From Gymnopus androsaceus JB14 (Eukaryota; Basidiomycota; Agaricomycetes; Agaricales; Omphalotaceae), in contig ML769649.1 in NCBI GenBank assembly GCA_009733575.1, positions 30,744 through 94,743 on the forward strand: a DNA stretch of 64,000 nucleotides. Direction: 5' to 3'. Position numbers and translations under genes: made by a program. Shown piece after piece: positions 24,503 to 35,108 of the stretch (positions within the stretch are counted from its first letter, which is position 1; every line of letters begins with the position of its first letter). Under the pieces are notes generated by a model. The model had not been told where the DNA came from. It saw nothing but the letters and a program-made list of their open reading frames with translations, and made no database searches.

Positions 24503-25238
24503 AGCGGAGGTGTTTTAAATTTGAACGGCGGCTGACTGCCATGTAGTATGCGTGTACTACTTAGTAACTGGGTTGTATACTATGTGTTGTAAAGTAAGTA
24601 AAGTTGAGTGCCCTAAATGACAAATCATCGAAAAGAGGTCTCGCTAGGCTGTTTAGAAAGCGAAACAAGAGGAGAGGGGAAATGTCTATTAGAACTATGA
24701 AGTAAAGTTGAGGGAATGAGTGAAATCGGCGTCCAAATTTCGGACTGGCGCCAGAACATTTCGGGATGAAGCAATCTCTATCTCTCTGACGTAGGCCTAA
24801 AGCAGTCCCCTCTAGAGGATGTCGGAATAAATTGAGAATTACGAGGATTCTACAATTATACCGATCCTCTAGAGGGCGGGTCACCAAGCTATCTCTGATG
24901 CGTCATGGACTCTGAACTTCCTGGAAAATGCTGGAAAATATGAAGTGGATGAGTATTTGGCTTCTGAGTCGAGATTTTCAAATTTCTGGAATATAGCCCC
25001 TTTTCAATCCTTAACGCCACTAGCGTGGCAATCCCAGACTGGCCTAAGCTCTGGAGACTCACTTTAGGTACAAAACCCAGGCAGAAACGATAACATATTG
25101 TAGCACCTTTTAGAAAATTGCACGCTATCAAACTAATATTGTCAAGTACAAATTAAATAGTACCATCTACAGAGAAGCGATTGGACATCCAAGCGTACTC
25201 ACAGCTCCAGTTGGAACAGTGTGTCGCAAATTGCCATA
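24503..25238. other. intergenic with a double palindrome
   Basis: No gene. CCCTCTAGAGGATGTCGG at 24808-24825 is inverted as CCGATCCTCTAGAGGG at 24861-24876; each arm is itself palindromic (CCTCTAGAGG), giving a small MITE-like hairpin. Confidence 0.5.
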
Positions 25239-25461
25239 TACTGTACCATTTTGATCGACCGTTCAGTCATGCATCATGGGTGCCTCTGAACTGAACTAAA
25301 ATCCCAGTTCGTCATGCAACATTTCCGTCTCTGAACTGAAAAATAATTTGCCATGTTTCTAGGCTTGTTTAGGCTTTTTTGAGGCTTTTTTGGCTCATTT
25401 TTGCGCATGCTTGGTTGTGCACAGTTGTACTTACAGTATACCAGTAATGGCAACTGATAAC

Positions 25462-26749
25462 TAAGGCTTACCACCGTTCCGTTCACGGTCACGGCCGTTT
25501 TTGATAGTCATTTTGCTTGACACGGGACGGTACCGTAAAATGACCGTCTGTGGCTGTCCGTAACGGTCAGTTGGGCGCTAACCCAGCGCTTAGACTCGAA
25601 TGCACTAGATGTAGATAAAAAACATTTTACAGGTCATTTTGGATCTGTATATAAGTATATGCACTGATTCAACTTAATTTACCCCAATTATAGCTCAAAA
25701 TTACGCAAGACTTGACCTGGCCGTGGGATCAACTACGGCTCGGCAAGGCTCGGCACACATTAAAGGTCTTGTGTCTTGCTTGTTTCTCCCTACAAATGAA
25801 AGTGAGTGCATAGAATTTATTCTTCGGTCATTCTTCAACTGTTTGAGGTCATAATAAATTCAGAAAAAGTGATTCTTGACCACAGCGTTTTGGGTACATC
25901 AGCAAAACCTTGGGTGTACTGGACAGAGCTGTACAGCTCTGTCCAGCACTCATAGCACTCATAGCACCCATAGCAAGGTCCCCATCTGTCCAGAACTATG
26001 GACCGCTATGGATTGCTATAACTCACTATGGATTTCTTGCAAATGACATCTGTCAGTGCGGTTTCAATTGAAAACTGAATGTATGACTGTTTTTGGAATC
26101 AATTCCCTCACTCAATTGCAAGCGAAAATAATAATAATAAAATCGTATCATATTGTCACGGCCATGGTATGTAGTAAGCATAGCGACTCAAAAAGTACAA
26201 CGATGTAGTGTAAAGTATGACTACATATTGTAAACAAAGCTAAAGTACTGTAAATACCAAACCAGTAACACTACCGATGCTTAATTAGATGTATCAAATA
26301 AAGTCCAAGGGCGAGACTTACCAAGGACATCCAAACTAAAGCAACTCGGAGCTTTGACTTGGGAAAAAAAAGGAAGTTGGGGGGAGGGAAGGAAGGGAAC
26401 TTGGGGAAGTTGCAACGTCGATGCATCAATGCTATATAGCATTGGCGCGAGAGACTGACAGCTGTCAAGATGTTGACAGCTAGCTCATGTGTTCAGTAAT
26501 CTCATAGGAGCTCATAGGAAGCCATAGCATTTCATAGCACTATGGCTGCTATGACCTGCTATGGCTTCCTATAGATTGCTATGGCCTCTATGGCCATCAC
26601 CCAGGTTTTGCTGATGAACCGTGTCACGGCCGTGTTGACTGTTCACGGACGGTAAATAATGGTACCCAAAAGAGGTCTCACGGGATGGGTACTGTTCCGT
26701 GTCACGGTGACTGTGAACCATGGGTACACGGTCACGGTGGTAAGCCCTA
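25462..26749. mobile_element. middle element of the nest: hAT-like, non-autonomous
   Basis: Terminal repeats TAAGGCTTACCACCGT (left) and TAGGGCTTACCACCGT (right, reversed) are bordered by the perfect 8-bp duplication CTGATAAC (25454-25461 and 26750-26757). Both ends contain many CACGGTCACGG-type subterminal motifs in both orientations, typical of transposase-binding sites in hAT elements. Without its own insertion it is about 570 bp and non-coding. Confidence 0.87.
25899..26615. mobile_element. innermost element of the nest: CATCAGC family
   Basis: Starts CATCAGCAAAACCTTGGGTG and ends CACCCAGGTTTTGCTGATG. The arms are filled with CATAGCA and CTATGG motifs in inverted orientation. The shorter relative at 46452-46738 shares both ends and the GACATCTGTCA motif but lacks about 430 bp of the centre. 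Flanks are TA and AA, so a 2-bp duplication is only partly supported here. No ORF of note. Confidence 0.8.
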
Positions 26750-27197
26750 CTGATAACAGTGAACCCCATGTGAACCTGTATCATATTGTAGGCAGCAGGC
26801 GGGAATTAGGTTTGGTAGAGTATATAAGTATACCAATGGCACTGAAAATGATGTATGATCCACAGCCCATAATGAACCATTGTGAATTGATACTTATTAC
26901 AAGTAAACTAGTAACACATACATACTTCCATTGGCACTTTGGAACTGGCACTGAACTGGTGAACTGAACTCAAAATTTGATCCATCATGCATCATTGGTA
27001 GCACTGAACCAATGAACTGATGGTGCCAAGGCATCATGCATCATCCTGGATGAACAGTTGATTGAAATGGTACAGTATACCAAAGATTGTCATCCTTGAA
27101 ACCACGCACTGCGAAGCTGATAGTAGTAGTCATTCCCGCTGTCTAAAATCGATGACCAACTACAATGCCAAATATCCTCTCCACCCCAAAGAGATCG

Positions 27198-27833
27198 TCA
27201 AAGTGAAGGACAAGAAGAACTGGTTAAGAAACCTGGTGATGCATTATGCCTGCACACGACCCAACTGAGCTGTAAAAGCCGTGTCCAGATGGCATCATCA
27301 CGCTGTATAGGTGGCAAGTTTGTGTTCCGCAAAAGCGAGACATTCCCAAATGTGAGATCTGGATAAAGAACCATGGCGTGAGTTGCCGATATGAGAATTG
27401 TGTGCGCTGTTAAGGGTGAACCAAGGATGTGTTTCCAAATGGTGTGATTGGTAGTCTCAATGACGTTCACGCTCTTTCGACTGAGTCTGTGATAACCCCA
27501 GACTGCATGAATGCTCTTGTCACAATACAGATGGATAGATTCCAGGTTTGGACTAAACCTAAGCATACAGTGTATAAGCGGAGGCAATCTCGTAAGAGCG
27601 AGAACATACCCAAAATTTACCAGTGCAGCATGCAGCGCTTTTGCTCTATTAAAACCCACCAGTATATCCAGTGGAGATGGTGCTGAAGTCTTTACAACCC
27701 CAATGCATGCCATTGCAGAAGAGCCCACAATAACTGCAGAAGCCTCAATCATAGCCAAATCGAAAATCTGCAATTCGGGGAAACTGCCATACCTCAGCAG
27801 GATGTTGGTCAAAGCTTGAAGTTTCTTCTTCAA
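27198..27833 (-). CDS. hypothetical ORF, 211 residues, possibly a gene fragment
   Basis: A single open frame on the minus strand. It contains LRFSPNLESIHLYC, slightly reminiscent of leucine-rich repeats in fungal F-box proteins, but I cannot assign it. It lies 44 bp downstream of a Helitron-derived fragment on the same strand, so it may be a captured gene piece or the decayed end of the same unit. Confidence 0.35.
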   Translation of the reverse strand: MKKKLQALTNILLRYGSFPELQIFDLAMIEASAVIVGSSAMACIGVVKTSAPSPLDILVGFNRAKALHAALVNFGYVLALTRLPPLIHCMLRFSPNLESIHLYCDKSIHAVWGYHRLSRKSVNVIETTNHTIWKHILGSPLTAHTILISATHAMVLYPDLTFGNVSLLRNTNLPPIQRDDAIWTRLLQLSWVVCRHNASPGFLTSSSCPSL

Positions 27834-27877
27834 ACATTGTCACCAGATTAGACTCGTGATCGTAAATAATACTTTCT

Positions 27878-28495
27878 TCAAGGCCTGGCAAAACATTGCC
27901 AGTCAGGATACATATCTAATACACATTGATCCAGAGGAGGCAGGCCAGCGTATAACAGATTGTGAGCATGTAGAAAAGTGAGCAGGGCAACAATTTTGGG
28001 TTTGCGGACAACATAGGGTGTGAGTTTTGATAGTTCTTTCGCGCCGCAATTTACGGGGACCAATGAATACAATGCTGATAACATCGTTGAGGTCGGAGCC
28101 CAGGGAAGCGTTGTAGCATTTTTAAACAAATTCATGGGATGCGCACATGTATTGCCACACATTTGAAATGGCTCAGAATCAGAAGAGCTGCCAAAAATGC
28201 GGGCAACATGGGCTGTTGTACAATAAAGACTGCAGGCCATTTCTTCTACCCAAGTTATGTCTTGCAGATCTGGAGGTAACTCACCACAATACATATGGTT
28301 ATTCAGCGCTAGCCAAGGCATTTCATTCTTCGAAAGAGCCGTATAACACATGGAACAGAAATATAGGTCCACCTGCAAACACTGTAGATTGATTGCACGG
28401 ACTCCTTTTGGTTCAAGCAGAAGACCATCAAGAGATGGATGGATGTATGTAAACCTAGTGGGAGGCGTGTGGTCAAGAACATACTGATTCTTCAC
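27878..28495 (-). pseudogene. DUF6570-like fragment of a second Helitron RepHel
   Basis: The 205-residue frame contains FCSMCYTALSKNEMPWLALN, MYCGELPPDLQDITWVEEMA, then TPYVVRKPKIVALLTFLHAHN. The Cys pair followed by 'N-x-h-x-x-G-x-x-P-x-x-L-x-x-L-T-x-x-E-E' is the hallmark of DUF6570, which in fungal Helitrons precedes the HUH replicase. No Rep or helicase follows, so it is a remnant. Family assignment is from memory of the motif. Confidence 0.6.
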
Positions 28496-28894
28496 TCGAA
28501 GGATCTTCGAGAGGAGGTAGACAGCAGCTGATTCCAGCTAAGCCTTTGCCAAATATCCCGATAAGTGTCGGGGAATGTTTTGCAATTTGACCCGATAAAA
28601 TCAAAGAAAAAAAAATTTGCCCCAGGACACTATTTGCCAAATATTCTGATAGGGGGTGGATCATCCTCGGGTGCTGCTGTCATTTGATCGGCACAACGGC
28701 AAACTTGTGGATTCCGTTTCCACCCTTCCCAGGGCGCTTATTTGCTTGTTTTGATAAATATTTGGCATATTCTCTAGCTTCTGGCTCTTTTGCTAAATAT
28801 TTGGCATAATTAATACTGCTTTCAAAAGTGGCGGGATCTGTGCGCATGCCCGCCCACCGGCAACCATATCATTGGGCGCTTATGGGCGCTTATT
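28496..28894. other. no gene recognised
   Basis: Contains several copies of the short motif TTTGCCAAATAT/ATATTTGGCA in both orientations (near 28546, 28624, 28768, 28796), suggesting degenerate repeat sequence. Confidence 0.4.
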
Positions 28895-29575
28895 TCCCGA
28901 AAAAAGTCGGTCATTGGACTGCATAAATCTTCAAAAAATCATAAAAAATGTTGAAAATATTCAGGGATGCATTGATGTATACTGGCACTCAATTTGCATA
29001 TGGTACAGGATCTTTTGCAAAATATCTTGATCACACTATACTGGGGGGCATGTACCCGGCCTCTGTCACTTACTTTCCCACGAAAAAAAACCAAAAAAAT
29101 AGGTTCACTGGGCTTGATAAATCATGAAAAAATCATGAAAAACCTCGAAAATATTCAGGGGTGCATTGATGCACACCATTGCTTGATTTAAATATGGTAC
29201 AGGATCTTTTGCAAAATATCTTGATCACACTATACTGGGGGACATGTACCCGGCCTCTGTCACTTACTTTCCCACGAAAAAAAAGAACCAAAAAAATAAG
29301 TTACTAGGCTTGATAAATCATGAAAAAAAACACAAAAAGCCTCGAAAATATTCAGGGGTGCATTGATGCACACCATTGCTTGATTTAAATATGTTACAGT
29401 ATCTTTTGCAAAACATCTTGATCACACTATATTGAGGGGCACATACAGTGGCTGCCAAAATCAACGTCACCCCCCCAATTTAGTTGCCTATTCAGTAGCC
29501 CATTCAGTAGGTCACGTGGGGTGACATCAATTTTGGCAGCCACTGTACCTGGCATCTAGTGAGCACTGGCAATGA
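28895..29575. repeat. 195-bp tandem repeat, about three copies
   Basis: The segment TGGTACAGGATCTTTTGCAA recurs at 29001, 29195 and (as TGTTACAGTATC...) 29392, periods 194-197 bp. Each unit also has TATACTGGGGG, CCCGGCCTCTGTCACTTAC and TTCAGGGGTGCATTGATG. The last copy is interrupted by the MITE at 29446-29545 and ends in diverged sequence. Confidence 0.88.
29446..29545. mobile_element. 100-bp Tc1/mariner-type MITE in the tandem repeat
   Basis: Near-perfect hairpin: CAGTGGCTGCCAAAATCAA at the left end is inverted as TTGATTTTGGCAGCCACTG... at the right, with CACCCC and GGGGTG next to them. TA flanks both ends. The interrupted repeat unit reads ...ACA-TA-[MITE]-TA-CCTGGC, matching the uninterrupted copies at CATG-TA-CCCGGC, so the original TA target is identifiable. 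Confidence 0.92.
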
Positions 29576-30067
29576 CACCCGGATCGATGTCCGTTTGTAC
29601 TTGTTTGGTCTCCAATACATTCAAGATTTGTCAATAGTACAGACGTTTATCCCTTGTACTAGCATTCTAGAGTCACCAAGTCGCATCAGAAGCGTGAATT
29701 ATTGTTAGTACTTGACCTCCTAATATATGACAATGAAAATTATACAAAATTATACACTATAATGACGAAAATGTGATAGAAAATTAATCTCGATTATATC
29801 CTACTTCCTTCGCCTCTTCAAGATCACTTTCCACCTCCATTAGAATGCATCTGCTGTGTCTTTTTGGCAGTGACACGGTCCTGAGAGCCTGATTATTTCA
29901 AAAACTTGCCGGGACAATGATCTGGGTCAAAGGGGTCTCCGTGTTGGAAACAGGAAAGATTTCTATGATTTCATTTGTGACTCATATATATCCCAGACAT
30001 AACACCACCACCTAAACAAGTGAAAAGACCACCGGAAACATCATATTCTATAGGCAGTTTACTCCAA
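29576..30067. other. no gene recognised before the gap
   Basis: No supported feature. The C-terminal part of the DUF6589 gene should lie here or be lost; I did not find continuing conserved sequence left of the gap. Confidence 0.4.
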
Positions 30068-30092
30068 NNNNNNNNNNNNNNNNNNNNNNNNN
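30068..30092. other. assembly gap (25 N)
   Basis: A run of N. The DUF6589 reading frame is open right up to it, so the gap truncates the gene model and true distance across it is unknown. Confidence 0.99.
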
Positions 30093-31667
30093 CTGTGGAG
30101 GTGCTTTATCGAATGCTTCTAATAATAGCGATGCTTTTAGATCTTCTATTTTGACTGCCCAGAGTTCGAAGATTGTTACTACTGTTCCGTTTTCCTGTGA
30201 ATCTGCCGGTATATTATTCAGTAATTAATTTTGGAATAAGCAGCTGAGGCTTACCGTGATGCCCAACAGCTTGTTCAGCTGTACGGCTCAAAAAATTAAT
30301 GTTGTCGTAAACTTCACCAAAGAGACCAACAGCAGCAACTCCATGAGCTTTGGTCCGTACTGAAATGGACAGTCGTTGGAGTGTTCCGATTTTCCATGGG
30401 CGAATCTTCTTCTTAATCGGAACAGCTGTTGTCTCTGGCTCAGAATGGTCGATAGAGGTAGTCGTAGTGGAAGAATTAGGGGCTATCGGTACAGGCTCCT
30501 CTTCAGTACCTGGATCATCTGCTTCATTGCGAACCACGTTCGTATAGCTTTCTGTGAGTCCAAGATGGGACAATACAGCAAAGCTCTGCCGTTGTGCACC
30601 TGAAGCATATAAATACAGCCCCATGACCCGACGTGAAAGATTATTGGCATTGTTGTGCTCCGCTAGACATTGCAGTATGGCGGAAGTGACAATCTACAAA
30701 ACTACCGTTAACTGTTATTCTTCAGTAAAAGAACGAATTTTCATACCGTTTTTGCTTGAGATTTTCGAGCGGTTGAATGTGTGGGTGTGTTGATTGTTTT
30801 TGTGATAGATTCAAAGATACGCAAGATGATACCTGCCTCATCTCGGAAGTAGTCATAAAGCTTGGTAAAGCTAAAGGACTTGATCAAGTTCTCGTCGATA
30901 TCCCTTCCCCAAGTCTTCAGTCTCCCCGAGCGTGTAATATGACGAGCTTGCTTGCCAAGCAGTGAGCAAACATGCTGAACTGTCCACTCTTCAAGCTCGT
31001 CACGGAGACTTGGTGGACTCCGGGAACTCTTCCACCAATTCAGAATCTGTGTAACTCGACCTGATACCGAGGCAAATTCATGCCATCGAGCAACACCCTG
31101 CTTCGACTCTGGATCCAAAACATACATCACAAACTCCCCGAACGTGGTCCTTCTTGAGCGTAGAAGTTCAAGACAATGGCGAAATGTTTCATGCTTCATG
31201 GCTAGCTCAGCTTCGACTGCCGCGCGATGCGCCTTCTCTGCTGCTGCCAATTTCTCCGAAATCGTCTGCTTCTGCTTCTCGTGTCCTTCTTTTATTCGCA
31301 CCGCTTTTTTCTCGGCAGCTGTACCGTGGAGAGGAGGTTCCATAATAAAACCAGGAGTTAACTGCAGCGGTGAAAGTTCTTGTAGCGGTTGGGCCGCTGT
31401 TGGTGTATCAACGACTCGGATCGGTGTAGATTGTGTAAAATCGGAATTGGATCGTGGTCTCCTTCGATGGGGTGTATATGGAATTAACAGTGGACTTTGG
31501 TCAAGATTAGAGTAATGGATAGGTGAGATAGGGGAACTGAGCGGAGAACTCTGTAGTTGCATTCCAGGAAGATCCTGAGACCTGTTCTGAGATGTCGATG
31601 AGCTGTAGCAAGCTCGTATGGGTGAAGAAAAGACAGAAGACAGAGGTGAACTTGGTTGATTGGCCAT
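30093..31667 (-). CDS. DUF6589 protein, cut by the gap
   Basis: Exons 30747-31667, 30255-30693 and 30093-30202, with introns of about 52 nt. The first about 110 residues are Ser/Pro-rich, followed by a charged helix (AEKKAVRIKEGHEKQKQ) and a conserved region (FRHCLELLRSRRTTFGEFVMYVL; QGLNWWK-like NWWKSSRSPP). Then MGLYLYASGAQRQSFAVLSH, GLTESYTNVV, VYDNINFLSRTAEQ and ENGTVVTIFELW, which match the order of motifs in basidiomycete DUF6589 proteins (RSQ...G.S, then WDN.NF..R, then NGT.AT). Function is unknown; the Asp of YDN and the overall pattern would suit a nuclease or transposase fold, but this is inference. It shares a 61-bp promoter region with the RecQ-like gene. Confidence 0.72.
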
Positions 31668-31728
31668 TGAGTATGAACAAGGAGTGCGCGCTTAATTACT
31701 AGTACTCCTTTTTCTTATCATACTTCCC
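31668..31728. promoter_or_regulatory. 61-bp divergent intergenic region
   Basis: The start codons of the DUF6589 gene (minus strand, 31667) and RecQ-like gene (plus strand, 31729) are only 61 bp apart, so both must use overlapping 5' control sequence. The interval contains the C/T run CTCCTTTTTCTTATC. No clear TATA box. Confidence 0.6.
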
Positions 31729-34445
31729 ATGACCGGCTCCTCCATACCTCGTCATGCACAGCAAAAAAATGCGAGTCAAAAAGCCAAACGTCGTCGAGTG
31801 GAGACGGAGAAACATAACGAGCCACTGTCTTCAGAACCCCTAACCGATAAAGACCTGGAAAGTCTCGATGAGCATGTCAAGGCCAAGTTTCACAAGGATT
31901 ATACCTTGAAGGACTTTCAGCTGGCAGCCACCAACGCACAACTCCAGCGAAAAGACACGATAGTCCATGCTCATACTGGAGCTGGCAAGACAGCCATTGT
32001 CGCAGCTCCTCACGCACATCCTGCAACCCAAGGAAAAGTTACATTCTTGGTCTCACCATTGATCGCACTTCAGGATGAACAGGCGGAGACGTTCCGAGAG
32101 GAGTACAACCTGTCTGCAATTGCAATAAACAGTAGTCATGGCGGACTGACTGCAAAAAATATGGCTGTAAGCTTGTTATCCTCTCAAAAATGCACATACT
32201 CACCATTAGATAGGAAATTTGTACTGGAAAATATCAAGTCGTTGTCATTTCGCCAGAGATGCTACTAACAAAGAGGTTTACAAGGAATGTGATCAAGAAC
32301 CGCTCCCTTGCGCGACGTGTACTTTCCATTGTGATTGACGAAGCACACGTTATATCACACTGGGGATCTGGGTTTCGAAAGAAGTATGGTGAAATGGGGA
32401 TCCTCCGAACCCTCTTACCAAAAGGAATACCATTCGTTGCTTTATCGGCTACCTTACCACCGCGCGTTCGAGAGGACATATTCAAAAAACTCCATTTCTC
32501 GAAGAAGGATGGGGGCTACGTTGACATAAACATCGGTAACGACAGACCCAACGTGTCACTGGCTGTCCGCGCAATGCAGCATCCCATGAACACCTTCAAA
32601 GATCTCGACTTCTTGATTCCCCAAAACACCGCCCATGCGACTGACCTGAAGAAGACGTTTATCTACTGTGACGACACGGCATTAGGAACCGAGATTCAGG
32701 ATCATCTCGAGGAACTCTTACCAGACGAACTTAAAGGCCAGGGTCTCATTCGGCCATATAGCGCGGTGTACTCCAAGTCATATCGGACAGCCGTCATGAA
32801 GCTTTTCAAAGCTGGTATTGTTCGCATATTGGTCTGTACCGATGCCGCAGGCATGGTATGTCCTACTATAAAATTTTCGAAATGAGCATACTAACACCGA
32901 AGCTAGGGATGCAACATACCTGACGTCGATATTGTCGTACAATGGAAACTACCTGGAACGTTATCGATGTTCATTCAGCGTGCTGGACGTGCTGCACGAG
33001 CCCAAAATCGAAAGGGTCTTGCTGTTCTTCTTGTCGAAAAGTCGGCCTATGGCTTGGACTGTGAGCGACTAGTCAACAAGCTACAGGCTGGAACAAAGTC
33101 ATCAACCAGGGGTAGAGGAAAAGGAAAGGGAAAGGGAAAGCCTACGGAGAATGAGTCTACACGCACGACTGGCGAATACGAGAAGTCGACTGAAAAGAAT
33201 TACATGGAAAGCCATGGCGTGAAACGGGGTTCATACGATGGGAAGTCGGATACACATCCGAAAGCTGGCTGGGAGCCTCGCATTGATTTTCGGGCAAAGG
33301 ACGAAGGCCTACTTCCATTCACACAAACGGGTTCATGTCGGCGAAATATTCTGACACAGGTCTACAAAAACCAACCGCCCAGTGAGTACATGAATATGCG
33401 ATACGAATCTAAAACTCACCGATAATCCCTAGTTCCACTTGAAGGTGTCAGCTGTTGTGACATCTGCGATCCCAGTCTGCTGGACTCCATACGGCCTGGA
33501 TATTATAGAGCACCTCCTCGTCAGACTGCCGTTACAAAAGGCGTCCCATACAAGCCAACACAGCTCGCCCTGAATGAATGGAGAATATCGACATACAAAA
33601 TGTACCATTCCGATGACCAGTGGACCTTCGAGGCAATACTTGGCGGAGACCTTATCAAGCTACTGGCATCCGTGGGCCCTATCAAGTCTTTCGAGAGGCT
33701 AGAAAAGATATTGGGAACGCAGTGGGGATGGTGGGATCACTACGGTCAAAACCTCTGGGAAACCATCGAAAAACTCGAAATGCCAGAACTAGTACCGCTG
33801 CCCAAAGGAACTAAACGAAAAGAGAGTGAAGATATGGAGACAGGTGCGAGTCAATCAAAGAGAGGTCGGATTGGATCCAGCGGTGGTGGTGGTAATGAAT
33901 CAGAAGCAATACCAGCATTAACTTCTGTTCATCAACACGCATATCAGCCTCATGTCCCTGCCAATCTTCCCGTGTCTCGACAGCTCCCATCGACAGCGGC
34001 GGGACCCGCTACACCAGCTAACAGCAACCATCGACATTACCAGAATCCACCACGATTCATCCATGATTCCCCTGCTTATTCCGGCTACTACAACCAAGCG
34101 ACTTCCTATCCTTCCCCAATGCCCACTCCCCACAATCCATATCCTTACTATCATAACCAGCCCAATGCGCCGGTGTCCAACCCCGGAAACCAATACGTCT
34201 CACCCGGATTCACCTATTCACCTTCCTTCCAAACACCTTCCAGACATCTAAACCCGGTTCCCTTCCTCTTTCACCCAGACCAAAGTCCATTGCCGCCAGC
34301 TTCTCAGCCCTTCCGACATCCTAATTCCAACCCGCCGCCTTCACAGCCCCAATACGACGATCTAGCGAGGCTGAATCCTACAAATTACAGTGAGGAATCT
34401 CAATTTTTTGAATCTTCACCAGGTTTCCGATGGGATAAGCAATAA
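31729..34445 (+). CDS. RecQ-like DNA helicase, 855 residues
   Basis: Four exons (31729-32166, 32214-32855, 32907-33381, 33433-34445) sum to 2568 nt with no stop. Helicase motifs in order: FQLAATNAQLQRKD, Walker A HTGAGKT, SPLIALQDEQ, ISPEML, DEAHVISHWG, ALSATLPP, VCTDAAGMGCNIPDVD and IQRAGRAARAQ. These are RecQ-type SF2 motifs; the family unwinds DNA 3' to 5'. A CCDIC cluster follows, then a conserved Trp-rich part (TQWGWWDHYGQNLW). Instead of HRDC the last about 210 residues are low-complexity, rich in Pro, Tyr, Asn and Ser. Such RecQ-like genes occur in mobile or subtelomeric settings in fungi. Frame is intact, so it may be functional. Confidence 0.88.
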
Positions 34446-35108
34446 AAATGGTTTATTAGGATCTTTAAATGTTTCTGCAATAGATGGTCCAATTTATTTG
34501 AAGGGACAGTGTTTCGACGACGTATGGAAAGCAAAACTGAGAATGAGCGCTAAGCGCAGAAATCGAAATTTCACCAAGTTAAAGTCACGAAAATGTGACT
34601 CTGTTAGTGACGCGGGTTTGGTACCAGCCGTTCTCCGAACTTGCTCCCGTAGGTCAGCAAGTATTTGTCATTTTGCAAATTCGGAGAACGGGTGGTTCAC
34701 GAGCCTACGGCTTTCTGCATGGGAACACAAGGTGATAGTATACAGGATGCAAGGTACGGGTTTTTGGTCGTACCAAACGGGCCGCCACAGGTACTTCGAT
34801 GGTTGCCGCCGTAGGTGATTGAATAACGAGCGAACCCACTTACCGCCGCAGGTAGTTAAATGACTGAGAAACCCCAGTGATTTAGCTAGCAGTCGCAGGT
34901 TTTGAGTAAGGTTATGTTATGTTATGTTATGTTATACTACGGCAAGTTGGCTCGGAAGTTTGTTTCAAATGTCCCCGCGCGGCGCTATTAATGTTGCGGG
35001 TGTGAAATTTGACCCATGCAAGGGTGTATGTACAATACATCTACAGACGCGTATATACCAAAATGATGCTCTAACTATCTCCGCAAAAATAAACCAAATT
35101 TCCATCCA
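34446..35108. repeat. repeat-rich tail downstream of the RecQ-like gene
   Basis: Contains a 12-bp hairpin CCGTTCTCCGAA (34628-34639)/TTCGGAGAACGG (34680-34691), several copies of a CCGYNGTAGGT-like motif (34648, 34808, 34852) and a (GTTAT)5 microsatellite at 34911-34935. No gene was seen. It could be the end of a mobile unit carrying the DUF6589/RecQ pair. Confidence 0.5.

Larger units (their letters stand above)
25239..27077. mobile_element. outermost element of a triple nest: Tc1/mariner-like MITE
   Basis: Left end TACTGTACCATTTTGATC and, reverse-complemented, right end TACTGTACCATTTCAATC are flanked by TA on both sides (25237-25238 and 27078-27079). The inverted terminal repeats extend roughly 30 bp with mismatches. 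After removal of the inserted hAT-like element it is about 540 bp without coding capacity. TA duplications and this layout suit the Tc1/mariner superfamily. Confidence 0.78.

Noticed and set aside
24561..24887. 108-codon minus-strand ORF after the carboxypeptidase gene
   Set aside because: It overlaps a palindromic hairpin and has no family features.
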